A DNA stretch of 64,000 nucleotides from positions 32,365,236-32,429,235 of the forward strand of contig NC_082603.1 of the NCBI RefSeq assembly GCF_030936135.1, written 5' to 3'. The translations under genes and the position numbers were made by a program. The notes below the pieces were generated by a model. That model was not told where the DNA came from. It saw nothing but the letters and a program-made list of their open reading frames with translations, and searched no databases. How positions within the stretch are numbered: the first letter of the stretch is position 1; the number at the start of each line of letters is the position of its first letter. Positions 35,786 to 49,400 of this stretch are shown here, piece by piece. The DNA is from Gavia stellata (lineage: Eukaryota > Chordata > Aves > Gaviiformes > Gaviidae).

Positions 35786-38700
35786 CTACCAAAAAAAAAA
35801 AGAAAAAAAAAGAAAATATATGAAATATATTTGAGGATATTTAATGTTTGCAAGGAAGTTATCAGAATTAATAAACCCTCTTTCTACAACTGACTGTAAA
35901 AATGAGCATAATTCTTTGCTTTCATTTTAATATGTGGTTTTACTCTGCAAAGTGACTGTGTAAAAACGGAGCCTTAGCTCTTCTACGCTGGTATACCCGG
36001 AGATACATGGACCTCCTCAGGGAGACTTCGATTCAGTTTCTTTTCCTGTGGATAGCATCTTATTCTTTTTGATTCTTCTTACCCAGACAACTGCTAACTG
36101 ATTTCCAAACACAACATCATCTCTTCTTATTCCAAGGTCTTAGGTGTGAAAGAGGGCAGAGTCTGAGGGCAGTAAGATTAGACTGCACATACAACTGACA
36201 GCAGTGGCTGACATACGTGAACGTCAGTGCTGGCACTGACAGCAAAAACAGCAAAGCATAAATAGCATCTAATCAGAAGCAGCACAGCTTGACTTTCAGC
36301 TCCCGGGCACAGGGTGCAGTGTGACAGGTCAGGGAAGAAAATCTCTCAACATTTAAACTGATCAGATTTGACAAGGACCCCAGTGAAAACAGGAGCAGAA
36401 CGCTGCGCTGCCATTTTGATGGAATTGTTTTATTGAACTGAACAATGCTCTTCGTTCTTAAAAATAGCCAGCAAGTAGTTTCTTGTAAGCAGTATTGTAA
36501 CAAGAAGTCTTCAGGAGCCCTCAGTGCAGGGTTTTTCTGCACCCAGACTTGCTTTGTCTTTTGCCACTTAAAAGGGGAATATTGGAGAAACTGTGTTTGA
36601 AATCAAGTATAAAAATGTTCATGAAGCTATCAGTTACATCTTATATATTAGGGCTAAGGGTGTTCCATTTGGCCCAAAGATATTTTTTACGAACCTCGCT
36701 CCAACTTGTGCTTTTTACTTCTGTTTTCATTTGAGTGCAGGGTTTTTCTTTATGACTCTTCTACTTTTTTTGCACATACAGACCAGTTGTCTGGGCACAT
36801 GGCTGTGTTTATATCTAAATCCCCATGCGGTATGGATAAACTCAGTCTGGCAGCCAGCTTCCAGCTTTCACTTGAACGTCTGCATTTGACAAACATTGCG
36901 CCTGACTTCAGGAACTGCTTCAACCCGCTGGGTCCAGATCCTGCGTCGTGATCCACAAGGCCTTACGGCTGTGCCTGTGCTCAGTCCCAGGGATGACAAT
37001 GGGGCATTGATGGATCCCATAGTTCTTCAAGGGCTTTCAAAAAAGAACCCCGTAGAAATTAAAATTAGCTGCATGCAGGATCCTTTGTTTAGTAGAACAG
37101 GAAAGGAATGACTCCTCTGAAGTTGACCTATTTGTGCTTCGGTGCATTTTTCATAAAACAGACAAAATCCTGTTTTAATCTAGCCTGCTACACAAACCTT
37201 CTGAGGGAGTCTGTAGGTTTGTCTAAAATACCTCTGTGGTTATTGTTAATTAGAAAAAAATAATATTGCTCAAGGATCACTTTTCAGTTGAACTTCCTGA
37301 ACATATGGTTCAAACTGAAGCTGAAAAGGAAAACTTCAGGACAAACTGTATGAATTACTACTAATAATAAAATCAGACATTTTTTATAAGTCCACATTAA
37401 TCTTCTTTAAAAGCTCTGGGTTGACCACATTTTTTAAATAAAACTTTTACCAGAGCGGAATTTATTAAGAGAGCTCAGCATTGCTTTAGCTCTGTTCCAC
37501 AGGGCATCAAGAGAAGTTTTATTACTGATTTCAGTCACAACAGACTTAGATCTACACAGAATGGTTTTGATAAGCCCAATGTAAAGTTTTATTGGTTTAA
37601 GACATGAAAAACAGACATGTTACAGAGGCTGCTTCTACTATATAAACATAGTCATAACATATATAATGCATTGCACTGGAATCAATGCTTCAGAGTGTAA
37701 ATGATGATGTACTTGAGGAAAGTAAAGCCTAGCTAAATATATACAGCTAACGATAACAGTATATACCAAGTTCATATATGGCACTTCTTGCAGATCTTGA
37801 AATAAAATAAAAATAAAGTCCATATCATTATGTCATATTCACAGATGGAAAAGGGAAAATTAACCAGAGAAAGAGGGATGTTGATGATCTTTGTTGTTAT
37901 GTCTATCTTTGTACTTGAAACTATAACTACTGTGACATTATTTGAAACACATTTAGAGGCCATATGCTTACTGTTTGTCCTGGAGTGAGTTCTATTCAAA
38001 GCATCCTTTTCCTGTATGTTATAAAACAGTGTTATAAGAACATGAAAATAAAGTATTAAATGGTGTCACTCATGAAGAAGACGAGCCCTACAAAGTATCC
38101 CTAGCTGTTGGTGATCCACTGGTTTGTTGTGGTTTCAGAGGGTGGAGATAGTGGCAGTGGTGATGAGGGGTTGTGCTGTGTAAACGCCAGAGCAGTAGAA
38201 AGGAGCTTTATGGTTCTGACCAGTGTCTTCTGAGGTGTCTTGCTGGTGCAGTATCAGATAGTACTGCCTCCAGCCGCCTGCCTGCCCCTCTGCCAGAGGT
38301 GTTCAAGGAACGTGAGGATGTGGCACTGCGGGACGTGGTTTGTGGGTGTGGTGGTGTTGGGTTGATGGTTGGACTTGATGATCTGACAGGTCTTTTCCAA
38401 CCTTAGTGATTCTGTGATTCTGTGATTACTGATCACATGCTGCACAGTAGCCCTGAAGTACCTTCATGGGCAGTTCCAGCCTCACCAGATCATGAACTCC
38501 AGTTCTCCTCTGCCAACCCTGCGGTGGGGATGACAGCATTCAGCAAGGAACCTGATAAACAGCTGGGGCAGTGAGGTTGTAAACTTCACCTGTAAATTCA
38601 CTGGACGATGTATCTTGGAGGTCTGAGAGAAACAATGTTCAGTCCAAGTATGCTGGTGGCCTTATCCTGCTGCCTTGCAAAGCAGGTGCAAAGCTCTCAC

Positions 38701-39904
38701 TGGCTCTACTGGTGCATAATGTGGGCCTTAAAAATCCTGACATGCCCTACATAAATGCAATTATGAACATAACTCCCTCCACTATTCCATGCTTCATCCT
38801 TTTATTCCCTTTGAAAAATTTTTTAAGTGTTGTAATCCTAACCATATGGCTTAGCAGCCTCAAAGAAGGCATTTAGCAGGCACCTTTCTCTAGAGAATTA
38901 TGGTTTTACGTAGATTATCCAGTGACTATAGATGCACTGGGGGAGAACAGGAGACCACACCATGGCCAGCCTTAACAGAAGGACCCTCTAAATTTGGATC
39001 TGCCCCTTTCCTGTTAAGACTGATCCTGGACTGGAATAAACAGTTACTGAGCATGCATCGTGTTGAGATGTCTGAACATTTTTCCCCTGTATGACCACAC
39101 AGATTTACTGCAAAAACAATAAACAGATTAAAAGAAGGTTTATAGATGACTAGAAACTCACTTTTTGAATTGGTTTATATGTAACTTCCACTTTTTTTTT
39201 TGTGGTTTAGAAAGCTTTTACAGGACGACAAACCAATGTAATTATGCCTTCTTGCTCTAGATCACTTCTGCTCTATTTTAGGCAAATGTTTCACATGGGA
39301 AGCGAGTCTGTGGAACAGAATCAGACCTAAGCCCAGTATGTCTTACTCACAATTTTCACCAATATAAATACAATCAATCAGAATTAATTTTATGGGATAG
39401 CTGGATTTTTATGCTGTTGATTAAAAAGACAAGCTGTCTTCCCAGAAGTGAGTTCATGCTTGAAGATAAGACTTCATGTTTGTTACATCTTGAGCTTTCA
39501 CAGTTACAAACTGTATGATTATTAGACTGTTGATTTTTATAACAGGGTTTTTTTGCATAGCTGAATACAAATTGTGTGATTTTCTGGTGCATTTTACCCA
39601 TTCCATGAGTTTGTGTTGTAATTTAACAGTATCCTGGGAGATGATCTGTTATTTCTTGTTGTCTTAAGACTTCTTGGGCATTTAAAAGTGGCACCTTGTA
39701 GATGTGAAAGCAATGAGCAAATAAAATACTGATTTTTTGGGGGATATAAAGATGGGACTTCTCCTGCTTCTAGTGAGAGCACTTATTTAATTCCAGGGAG
39801 AAGGGCTTGGTCCTGGTTCTTACATAGGACTTGAGATTTCTGTAAAGAGAGTGCTTTATTTAGTAGACTGTATAAGCACCGCACTGTCAATCCAGAAAAC
39901 TTAC
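35786..39904 (-). other. Intron of the RNF170-like gene splitting the RING
   Basis: Phase-1 intron of about 4.1 kb that interrupts the RING between zinc ligands five and six. It contains a CR1 fragment (38294-38428) inserted opposite to the gene's strand and otherwise AT-rich unique sequence. No exon of another gene was recognised. Confidence 0.8.
38294..38428 (+). mobile_element. CR1 LINE 3' end fragment
   Basis: About 135 bp from GAGGTGTTCAAGGAACGTG to the terminal GATTCTGTGATTCTGTGATT. It contains the TTGGGTTGATGGTTGGACTT and GGTCTTTTCCAACC blocks, the same subfamily type as the copy at 24516. It lacks coding sequence and lies antisense within the RNF170-like gene. Confidence 0.95.
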
Positions 39905-40013
39905 CACAGAATAAATGTCCACAGTTGGTTTCTACTGGGAGGGTAGCTGTCTGGAGACAGATGGGGCAGCTGAAGTCACTGTGATTACTGGGTTGCCAAA
40001 TTTGGACTGATTC
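39905..40013 (-). CDS. RNF170-like E3 ubiquitin ligase, first RING exon
   Basis: A 109-bp exon that opens in phase 0 after the acceptor TTCTCTTCCAG and ends in phase 1 at a GTAAGT donor. It encodes [20 protein letters not shown], then [16 protein letters not shown] and the first base of a glycine codon. The [23 protein letters not shown] block is the first half of the RNF170 RING. With the next exon all eight C3HC4 ligands are present (CPIC, C, H, C, C, CPLC), so the domain should bind zinc and recruit an E2. The four exons total 199 residues plus stop against about 258 in human RNF170. The missing N-terminal ~60-70 residues, expected to hold a first membrane segment, must come from exons upstream of 40013. 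It is a paralogue rather than RNF170 itself, judging by its many substitutions and its location between FGGY and HOOK1. Confidence 0.95.
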
Positions 40014-40154
40014 CTGGAAGAGAAGTAGTACAGAGTCTTCAGTAAATGAGTATTTTGATTGACATATACGGTTCATTAACAATAATTTACTATGATTAAC
40101 AGAGAGTCACAGAAACTAAGTATAGATGTTACACATAATTAATCGTTACCTCAG

Positions 40155-40262
40155 CAGATGATGAAAACTAGGCACAAAGAAATGAAGCGCTTTGTGTAAT
40201 CCTACAGCAAGGACCAGTGTCAGAGGTAAGATCATGACGCCACGTTTCTGCTTCCAGTGATA
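40155..40262 (-). repeat. MIR-like fragment, antisense
   Basis: GCAGATGATGAAAACTAGGC, AAAGAAATGAAGCGCTTTGT and CAGCAAGGACCAGTGTCAGA follow the antisense MIR core ('...gatgaggaaactgaggcacagagaggttaagt...'). It lies just upstream of the RNF170-like RING exon. Confidence 0.55.
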
Positions 40263-43200
40263 TATCCACACACCACTGGATAATATTTATGTTTTTGAAA
40301 GCCGGTCGAGTTTGCACCACTGGCTTGTCTAGCTGTCATTACTAATCAGACAGCACCTGAAGTCTGCCTCGGTAGCTTTTGGATCTTTTTCCTCCTCCTT
40401 TGTAGTCATGTCTATCACTTAAACGTACTGAACTACAGACCAGTGCATTCTCTGCCTTCCTTGGGTGGCAGAATGGTATTCTTAAGTGTGTACCATAGGC
40501 TATGTAATGAAAAGACTCCTTTAGTTAAGTAAATAAATTGCTTCCAAACAATCCTTCCCTTTGCTTAGCAAAGTCTATAATTAAGAGTAATATTGAGCTT
40601 TGTTTTTAGAGTGGGAAGATAAGAATTTTGTAAGCCTCTGAAATGCTAACAAGGCATTTTGAAGCACATCTGTATTATAATACTTCTCCAAGGGAAAGGC
40701 TGAAGGATGTACGTTGGTCTTCCAGGCTTGGCTCCTAAATCATTGCCTGAAAACAGTAAAAATCTATTTGGCGGTATATTCATCTATGCCAGGATTGTTT
40801 GATACAGTGGGAGATAAAAAAACCTGTTCTTACTTGATACAGCTTCCTTACCACACTGAAAGTTTTAGCTGCCTTTATTATGATGCCTCACATCATCTGT
40901 AATGGATGATGGACCTGCCTGCTTTGTCTTAGCACACCATGGAAAAACTTGCATTTGAGCATATGTTCGATTGCCATAACCACAATGAGATCAGTCTTTG
41001 AAGAAAATGTAGTAATAATAATGTGATTAGTGTCCTTTCTTTCTCAAGATAAAGTTATTTCAATGTTTCTATTTGTCCCAGAAACAGAGGAGCACTTCCG
41101 AAATTGGGAGGGAGCTTCCAAGGAAGTTCCTCCATTTTAGGGCAGAGTTTTGAAGGTTCTTGACTGTCCTCCACTGACTACCCATGTTTAGCAAGGCTTA
41201 ACAGGAGATGGTGTCAATTACAGTTTTATTTTGTATTTTGATCAAAAAATTATGAACTTCACATGTTTCTTAATGACCACAGAGGTCCAGCGTTATATGG
41301 AATGGGTTTTATTTCTCCATTGCTGAAGTAAGGCATTCAGATGAGCTGGTGGCGTATTTGGGGATTACAGTATCACTGTATGCTTGCTGTCCCTTGTTGC
41401 CCAATTTGGATCACTTATTTGTTTTTCAGATACCTGATTGGCATCTGTCTACATGACAGATGAATAAATACACTTCCAAGTATTTGACCTACTTATAGAA
41501 GTTTTGATAAAGAGAAAAATAATAGGGTCTATATTTTGCATGTCAAATACTAGAAGATCCAGAGTGACTGTAAAGATTCAAGCTCATTTGACAACAGACA
41601 AAGATTTTATTTTTATTTAATGTAATCATTCAAGAAAGAAGAGAGAGGTCTTCACGTAGGTCTGCCAAAGGAATGAGCAGGAAACTGGGTCTTTTGCTGC
41701 AGCCATGTCTAAAATGACAAGCTCACCAAATTAGTAATTTTAAACCAGCATCTTTAACACCAGTCTTTCCTTCCTATAAAGAGGATCTGTAAATAAGAAG
41801 AACCGGAAGTTTTAAAACAATGTGCTGTAACTACTGGAAAAAGTCTTCCTCCTTTACGATTTGTGAAGTTATAGATGTATTTGTTTCTGATTCTCAACAG
41901 AAAAATTTCAGATGCTGAAGGCTTTTACATTGTTTCCAGATTTTCCTCTCTAGGCACTGATAAAATTATCTCCTGCTGAGATAACAAGCACACAATAGCC
42001 CAACAAAGCTGGGATGGCTGGATATGAATAACTAAAACATAACAATGATCAGAGTCAAGTCCAGTACACCAACAGGTGAACACCAGGGAAGCAGGTTTTA
42101 ACACAATGCTACCTAAAATTCATATGGCGCATCACATGCCTATATTTTGACTTCCCATGCCATTGGGGTATTTGCAGATTCGGAAGAGCATTATTTCAGC
42201 TGATACAAGCTGTAGTAGTTTTCGTCAGCTGAGGAACAGCCCCAGAGCATACATAAGTCCATTAGGTATCTGCTCTTTATTTTTGCAAAGTAATAATACA
42301 CACATTTCTTTAGCTTTCTCTCATACAACAAAGGGAACCAAATGTGTTTCTGATTATGCAATAGATACTGAGTCAAGGGAAACCCAGCATTCCCAGACCG
42401 TAACCGATGGAAATTGTGAAAAGCTCTCTTGCCCTCTGCAACCTCAACAAGTTGAAACGGCTCGTGTATTTTGTATTAGAATGTGTTGTACAATAATTAA
42501 CTTACTATACGACTCCTAGGGGACAAATGATTATAGTTTTTTTCCAGATGACTCATCTTCTGCTGACTTAATGAGCAAGCCTGCAGAAACAGAGTTTGTG
42601 CTGTTCAGAAAATAGGAAGATTGAATGTTGCTGTATTGCCATATGATACCAGTTCTGGCTGCTGAGGTAAGCTACCCCACGAAGGGGCTGGAAACTTGTC
42701 AGCTGAGGGCAAGTTGCTGTTGAGACCTTGAAAATGCTCTCAGAGCATTTCAGTTAGAGTTAGGACTCTGAATTAAAGCAAAGATCCAGGCAATGATCCT
42801 ATACTAATGACACTAGGTGAAGAATACGTGCATGTATACGATGAAGAAAAATAATTCAAACTCAGTACCATGAAGCAGCATTTTTTTATCTTGTAGTCTC
42901 TCCTCCTACTGAATGAAGCAAGGTGGGAAACTCAACCAGCTCTGGCAGTATGACAAACAGGTGGCAAATTTCGAGGGAAAAAACCCAGGCAGTTCTTTGC
43001 ATTTACAATTAAGCAGGGGACGTTCTTGTTATGGATGCTAGAAATTTCTGAGTTCAGCAGGTACTGGGCATCAAGTACTGTCCCTCTGACTGAGGAAGCT
43101 CCTGAACCATAAGTTGCTAGAGAATGAAAGAGTATTGTGGGGAAGCAGCATCAATGTTTCTTTATTCTTCTGCAGGCATCCATTGCTGCAGAGAGGGCAA

Positions 43201-45959
43201 GATGGCCCTGGTTTGACCTGGTATAGCCATTTTTACATCAATAGAGCATTTAGCGGGAAAAAGACACTCGGAGTCACCTTCAGCAAAGATATCAGTGGCT
43301 TAGTCTTGTCCTGAGTAGATAGGCTAGGAAAAACATGCCAAATCTTTCATTTATTTTTAATAGATTATGTTCACATAATCAAATTTCTGATTTATTTAGT
43401 CCAAGCACTCAAAATGGTGTTCGAGTTGGCTTTATATAAGGGGACCGCCCAGCTGGATCTGATAGAAAGAGAAGACGGATGATATCTGACATAGCTATAA
43501 GTCTGCCAGAATTAATTTACCCCTTCCAAAATCTTGAGCCAGCCTTTGAACATTTGAACTAGCAGATGGAATTAGAGATTGAAGTAGCGATTATGGCAGT
43601 TAGTATTTGGTGTCACGAGGCTGTGAGGTTTTGATGGCGTTAAATAGTCTTAACAAAATGAAATATTTAGTGTGACTTTGCCTAAAACGACAGATCTTTA
43701 GGGAGCTTCCTCTCATACAGTAGCTCTACGTGTAATTAGAAACAGTAATTAAAATTGTCGTTCCTGTTAACATCTTAGGCTAGAAACTTAGAGAGTGCCC
43801 ATAAAAGTTATTATTTCATAGCCTTGTATTTGGATCTTGGTGTCTATCTCACCTTTGAAAATCCCAGGCCTGGATAATGCCATGCTGATACCGTAAAGCA
43901 GTTTCGATGAATAAAAAGGGGACTATGGAAGATGTCTATGTAGCATCTGGAAATTATGCTCCTGTGCCAGGAACACCTCTGCTTTGGGAAAAGTGAGGCA
44001 AACTTGCACCATTTGTCACCAGAAACATCATGTTCCAGTAACTGTTGATTAGCTGCAGTCAAATTAAGGAGTGCCACAATGCCTAGTACAGAAAACCAAG
44101 TTTGGAAGTTCCTTCAGGATTCATACTGGCCACACTGGTGAGGTTTGAAATGAGTCTGTTCCCAAGTCGAAGAGACAGAGGGAAGCTCAAGAATTCCTCA
44201 TACTTCACAACCACAGTACTCCCATTGTGTTACATGAAGGAAGATACCCAAGTCAAGATTTTCTGTACGATTTTCTTAATAACATTTTGAACATCTAATG
44301 TTAGCTTTTGTCTAAGATTCATCTTCAAAAACCCTAAAATATTGGTGGTTTAGCCTGTATGTTCTTGGGAATCACGCTACAGCCAGAATGGGAAAGTTCA
44401 ATGTATAGTCCAGTAGAAGTCAATTTACCTCATTTGGAAGAAGTGGGGAAAAAAACCCACCCAAAGTTCAGAAGCAAATTATTCTGATAAACAGACTTAC
44501 AATCCAAAGATCCAGAGAAAGCCTTAAACTCTGCCACCTCAAATTTTAAGTGCCACAACACCTATCTTTTGGTTAATTCCCTAGTCCAGAGTTAGACTCC
44601 CGAGCACCTTATACTACCGCACAGAGAGAGACTGAGACACGTAAGGATTATACCCAACTCACCCAGACCAAGTACTGGAGGTGCCCACTGCTAGCCAATG
44701 GTAATACTAAACACATAGGTTGTGTCTAAACTCTCACCGTTTGCAAGGAAAACCCCATCATGTCGTGAAGCTGGGGGACCCAGCATCCTCTCAAGTGCAC
44801 AGGAGTATTCTTTGAAAGAAGTGGGCAGGGCTCAGCATTTTCCAGGAGCAGCACTGGTCACCTTTTAAATAATTTTCCGTGGTGAAAGCTTTCCCCACAC
44901 AGGGCATGCTGGCATAGTGCTTTCACTGACCAAAGACATTCAACCCCCACATCCAGTGAGAAAGCCCTCATCGCCACACCAATGGAGACCATCAGCAGTT
45001 TTCACCAGACCAGGCACCTATATTAGATGATGGACGTAAAGTGACTTCCTATGTAAAAGTACTGAGGGAAAATGAACCTCCCCGCTTTCATGAACTAGCA
45101 AGAAGATAGTAGGTTGCATGTACTGTGACATATATGCTCACACATGACGGAAATGGCTTTTGAAGACTTACTTACATTAAGATTACAGGAGTTGCAATGG
45201 ATGACGACGTACAGTGCTTCTTGTCAAATTTTAAATTTGCTGTTTGCAAAGACCATGGGAAGTTTACACGCTGATTTCTAAACACAGTTTCAACTTTTTC
45301 TAAAATCGGGTCCTTATGTTTATGTTCCTTTCTCAGTGAGCACCACAGGTGTTACGTGCTTTTGGGGTCAGACCTGCCACAGAATTCTCCATGTAGGTAC
45401 CTCATCAGGGGCCAGGCTTTGAAACTGTTCAAGCCCAGAAGTTCCCTGTGTGACAGTCAGATTTTTGAGAAAAAGGAGATCTTTTCAAATCTGGACACAT
45501 CTTTTGGCTTAAAATGAAAGCTGAGCATTTCAGAAAATAATTTTGGCAGAACTCTGCAAAACCAGGCCTATTGTACTAAACCACAGCCACTAGTTTTGCT
45601 ACATTTTTAATACTTGCATGCAAAAGAAAGGCGTGAAGTAGTGATCAGATTGTTGATTATGAAGCCAGAGGCTCCTGGGTATAAACCTTTATCTCTGTGA
45701 CACAGCTCAGCTCACAGCATCTTTCCGTTCTAAAGGAAATTTAGTTTTAAAGCATCAGTGGTGAGTCCACTCTTACCAGCATGTTTGAAGAGAAGGAATG
45801 AAAGTTTAAAAAGCACTTAGCAGATTCAAGTGCTAACAAACATTTATTTGGTTTTCCATGAACCTGTGCCATTATTTAAAAGTAAAATAGACCTTGCTTT
45901 GAGGTTTAAACTTGTTAGGAAGGCATGATACTGTGTGACCTCTTGGTCAGATTCCTTTG

Positions 45960-46180
45960 ATAGGTGAGCAGCTGCTCCGTGTCTCAATTACAAGGCCAAT
46001 TAAGATGATCAGGGAGGATACACTGGACAGCTCATTATTTGACAATACATATTTAACCTAATCACAAGCAAATTAAAAATACGATATATTTTAAAGGGAA
46101 GAATTGATTCATGCAAATTTTCCAAAGTAATCTAATGATTGAAAGTATAAATAAATGCTTCAATTATTTATTCATAATCA
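45960..46180. promoter_or_regulatory. Candidate conserved non-coding element
   Basis: An AT-rich, repeat-free block with CTCAATTACAAGGCCAATTA, an octamer-like CATGCAAAT at about 46112 and several ATTTATTCAT/TAATGA words. It looks like a vertebrate enhancer-type conserved block, continued by a similar one at about 46300-46420. Composition-based inference only. Confidence 0.22.
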
Positions 46181-46299
46181 TTCTAATGAACACTTCCTAC
46201 CGTGGTTCAGAAGACCTACATAAAGTTGGGCTTACCATTCCTCTTTCCAGAAATGTCTGAGAGGAGCTGAGTAAGTTACACCCGCTGACAGTGTCGGTG

Positions 46300-46420
46300 T
46301 GGAACCATTCATTAAGGCCAGCTATGCATCTTTGTCAATTATTAACTTAGTTGCCCAATCACAAGGGTCTGTTAGGTTTTCTAAATTACGGTTATGAAAA
46401 TGTGGTGGGGTTTTTTTCCC
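46300..46420. promoter_or_regulatory. Candidate conserved non-coding element
   Basis: The block with ATTCATTAAGGCCAGC, ATGCATCTTTGTCAATTATT (a SOX-like CTTTGT beside a homeodomain-like AATTATT) and TTGCCCAATCACAAGGG has the texture of a conserved enhancer. No alignment was available. Confidence 0.2.
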
Positions 46421-49400
46421 CTCAAATAAAGTGTCTGCTAAAAAAACAGGAAAAAAAAAACAAACAGCTCGCCCTTTCTAAATCAGTCTTCTCCCTCCAA
46501 AAGTTGTTTAACACAATTTAAAAGATACCTGAACCCAATAAAAAAATTGCATTGCTATTTTTAAATATTAACTTGATCAAGGGCACACTACAGGTATTTT
46601 GATCATCTGATAGAGTAGCATCTTATCAGTACTGTGAAAGAGGCTTAAAACTTGCCAGGCACTTGTAATACTCTGGAATTGCATAACTGCAGAATTATAT
46701 TGTGTAACACAATATTGTCCAATTAATTAAGTGTAGAATTTAAGCCGAAGGTCTAGTATGCTGAAATAATTTTAATTGATAGGCATATATATCCTTCATA
46801 AAGTATTTATTCTTTGTCACGCTCTGTGGTCCTTAAGAAAGGCTTGATTTCTGTAAAGATTGTTCTTCAATTTACTGCAGCAAAATTAATAAGAAGACCT
46901 GTTAAGGGCTTGGTTTTGTGCAGTGTTAACCATCCTGATCCTGACTCAACAAGGCATTGAAGCACATGCCTCATTTTCAGCCCTCAGGTAACACATAACC
47001 TCTTATGGAGGAGTGGAGCAGGAGTCAGTAATATTGGAATAGAAATATGCTTAAAACAAAAATAATGCCCCTGGCATTCCTGCTGAAGCACTGATAAGCT
47101 AAACAAAGCACTTTTCAAAGACTAATAACCGGATGGGATTTGTACCATAAACAATGCTCCTTGTTAGTCATCAGTCCCCAGGGCATCTTCCTCACTTTGT
47201 TACAGATAAATTGGCAACAAATGAAATACTGTTTGCGATTTCCTGCCCTGGGTATGCAGGCATGCTCGCGTGCTAGCGTGCTAGCTGTCATTTATTATTT
47301 ATCCAAGTATGTATACAAATCTACAGTGTGATTTAATTACTTATTAAAGGTGCCAGACTGACAGATGCAGAAGCTTGAGCCGTTTCTTTATCCAGAGAAC
47401 TGACACAGTGTAAGCAGTGGCATCCTCTCCAGGCTCTTCTAGTAAAATGCATCCCCCCAATGGACTCACCAAATATCTGAGCATAGCTCTTTCCCTCCAA
47501 CCTTTTCCCAACTACTCTGCTCAACATCTTAAATTCATAAAGGCTGCTAACAAAGATGTCAGCTATTCCTGTGATTTTTAGACAGGAATGTTTATACACT
47601 GGAAAATTGGTTGGAACACATTAAATCTATTTTAGCTAGGCCACGCAAGTATTTGATTAGTACTAACTCAAAAAAGGATTTGAATGGTTTTAATAGAGAG
47701 GTGAAATCCCCTCTAACTAAATAACAGCAAAAAGATTATAGACGTTTTGTAAAGGTGAAATGAGCCCAGAAGATTTCCTTTTACTTGCCAGGGGCTGTAG
47801 GCATAGTGCTATGGCTCTTTTGCAGTCACTTATGCCTTTACCTAACAGGCATGATAGTCTTGGAAACCGGATGCTAAATTCTGCATTGCTTCAATAAGCA
47901 GGATTCTGGTTTCATTTTTTATGTCACTCTAAACCTATTATTGCCCAGCTATCATTACAGTTCAAAGCACTTCTCCCCACCCCCAGGCACAGCTAGATGG
48001 AGGACAGCAGGGAATCTGCAGTCTTCTCGCACTTTCCTCAGCGCCCATTCTTTAATGGGGAAACAGATTTTATTAGGCTTAACTCACTGAATTTGACCAT
48101 ACCCATTTGCCAGAGAAAGATTGTTAAATAATAGCAAGGTTCCCTTCACATAGCTCCAGAATACTTTGAGAAAGATAACAGACACCAGAAAAACCTCTTA
48201 AGTTCTGTGAATCTATATGTTAAATCAGTAAAAACATGATTGCCTGTGGCCAGCCATTCCTGTTGCCTTGCTAATTTTTCTGCTCCCAGTACATGCCTGA
48301 AAGTTGCAATCCTGGATCCATTTTGTCTAATTGTAGGTTGGGCTTTTTTGATGCTAGATCTTTGGTTGAGGCCTTAAAGCACAACTACGGTGCAAATAAT
48401 ACTGTTTACTGATAATAAGCTTGTCATTTTGGCTTTGGAGTTTGAGCTGGCAAACACTGACGTGCCCGAGTTATTTTGCAGAGTCGAATAGTCCCATCAA
48501 AGCCACGGGTCTTTTCATGCCAACCACTCGTATTATTGCATTATTAATTCCCAATTTTACAAATAATGTTTCTTATTCTACTCCACAAAAGCCTACCTAA
48601 CCAAAAATTGGGACTCAGAAGTAAGAAGATGGAACTGAGAAGTATAAAGATGTGAAATAACACTTCCTGGCAGTGTTTTGGAGCAGGGCCTGTGTAATGG
48701 CATTTGACACAAACCAGGGGGTTTTCAGCTGAGATGGAGTTTTGCATCATGAACTCTCAGTGTGTCCCAGCTGTGACCTAATTCCATCCTGGGATGTAAG
48801 AGTGGTAGCTGCTGGCTGCTGGCTATGTAGGCAGGCTTTACAGTGTTCTGCTAAAATGAGGAGCTATCAGAACCGCTGTAAACCCAGTTCCTGTGCAAGA
48901 GCAAAATGTATCAGACCAGCTGTCAGTGAAGAGCATCAGGAAAGCAAGAGAGAAATGTCTTCAAATGGAAACAGAAGTGAACAGCTAGTAAAATCAGACA
49001 ATCGTAACTTTTATCTTAAAAAATGATCCAAGTGCAAAATGTAATTTTGTTAGAAACGCCAGTAAAAAGAATTGTAACCTCCCTGGGACTGCTTAGAGCA
49101 AGCAATCTGCCAGGAAGAGGCTCAACCCCCCCCTGCTGTAGGAGTTGGCTTTCACTGTTTGGAATATGCTGTATCAAGAAAATCTTAAAATATGAAAGAA
49201 AATGTGTTCAAAATTTTTAGGCAAATTGAAGCTTATTTTCAAAGGAAAAAAAGAAAAATGGCATTGATATAAATGTTGCAGTGAGTATCAGAACAATTCA
49301 TCTTGTGCTTTATAGCTATAGCTATCCTGCTCTGTTTAGCTATGGTTGGCTTTTAGACGTTTCTGTGTTATTTAATAGCAAATCACAGCTATGACATTTT

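Noticed and set aside
46236-46262. Good - strand splice donor (GTAAGC) considered for the missing RNF170-like exon
   Set aside because: The upstream sequence does not encode anything like the RNF170 N-terminus in any frame. The same holds for donors near 43852 and 45183.
47333-47599. 88-codon - strand frame that at first looked like a transposon fragment
   Set aside because: No reverse transcriptase or transposase motif could be confirmed.
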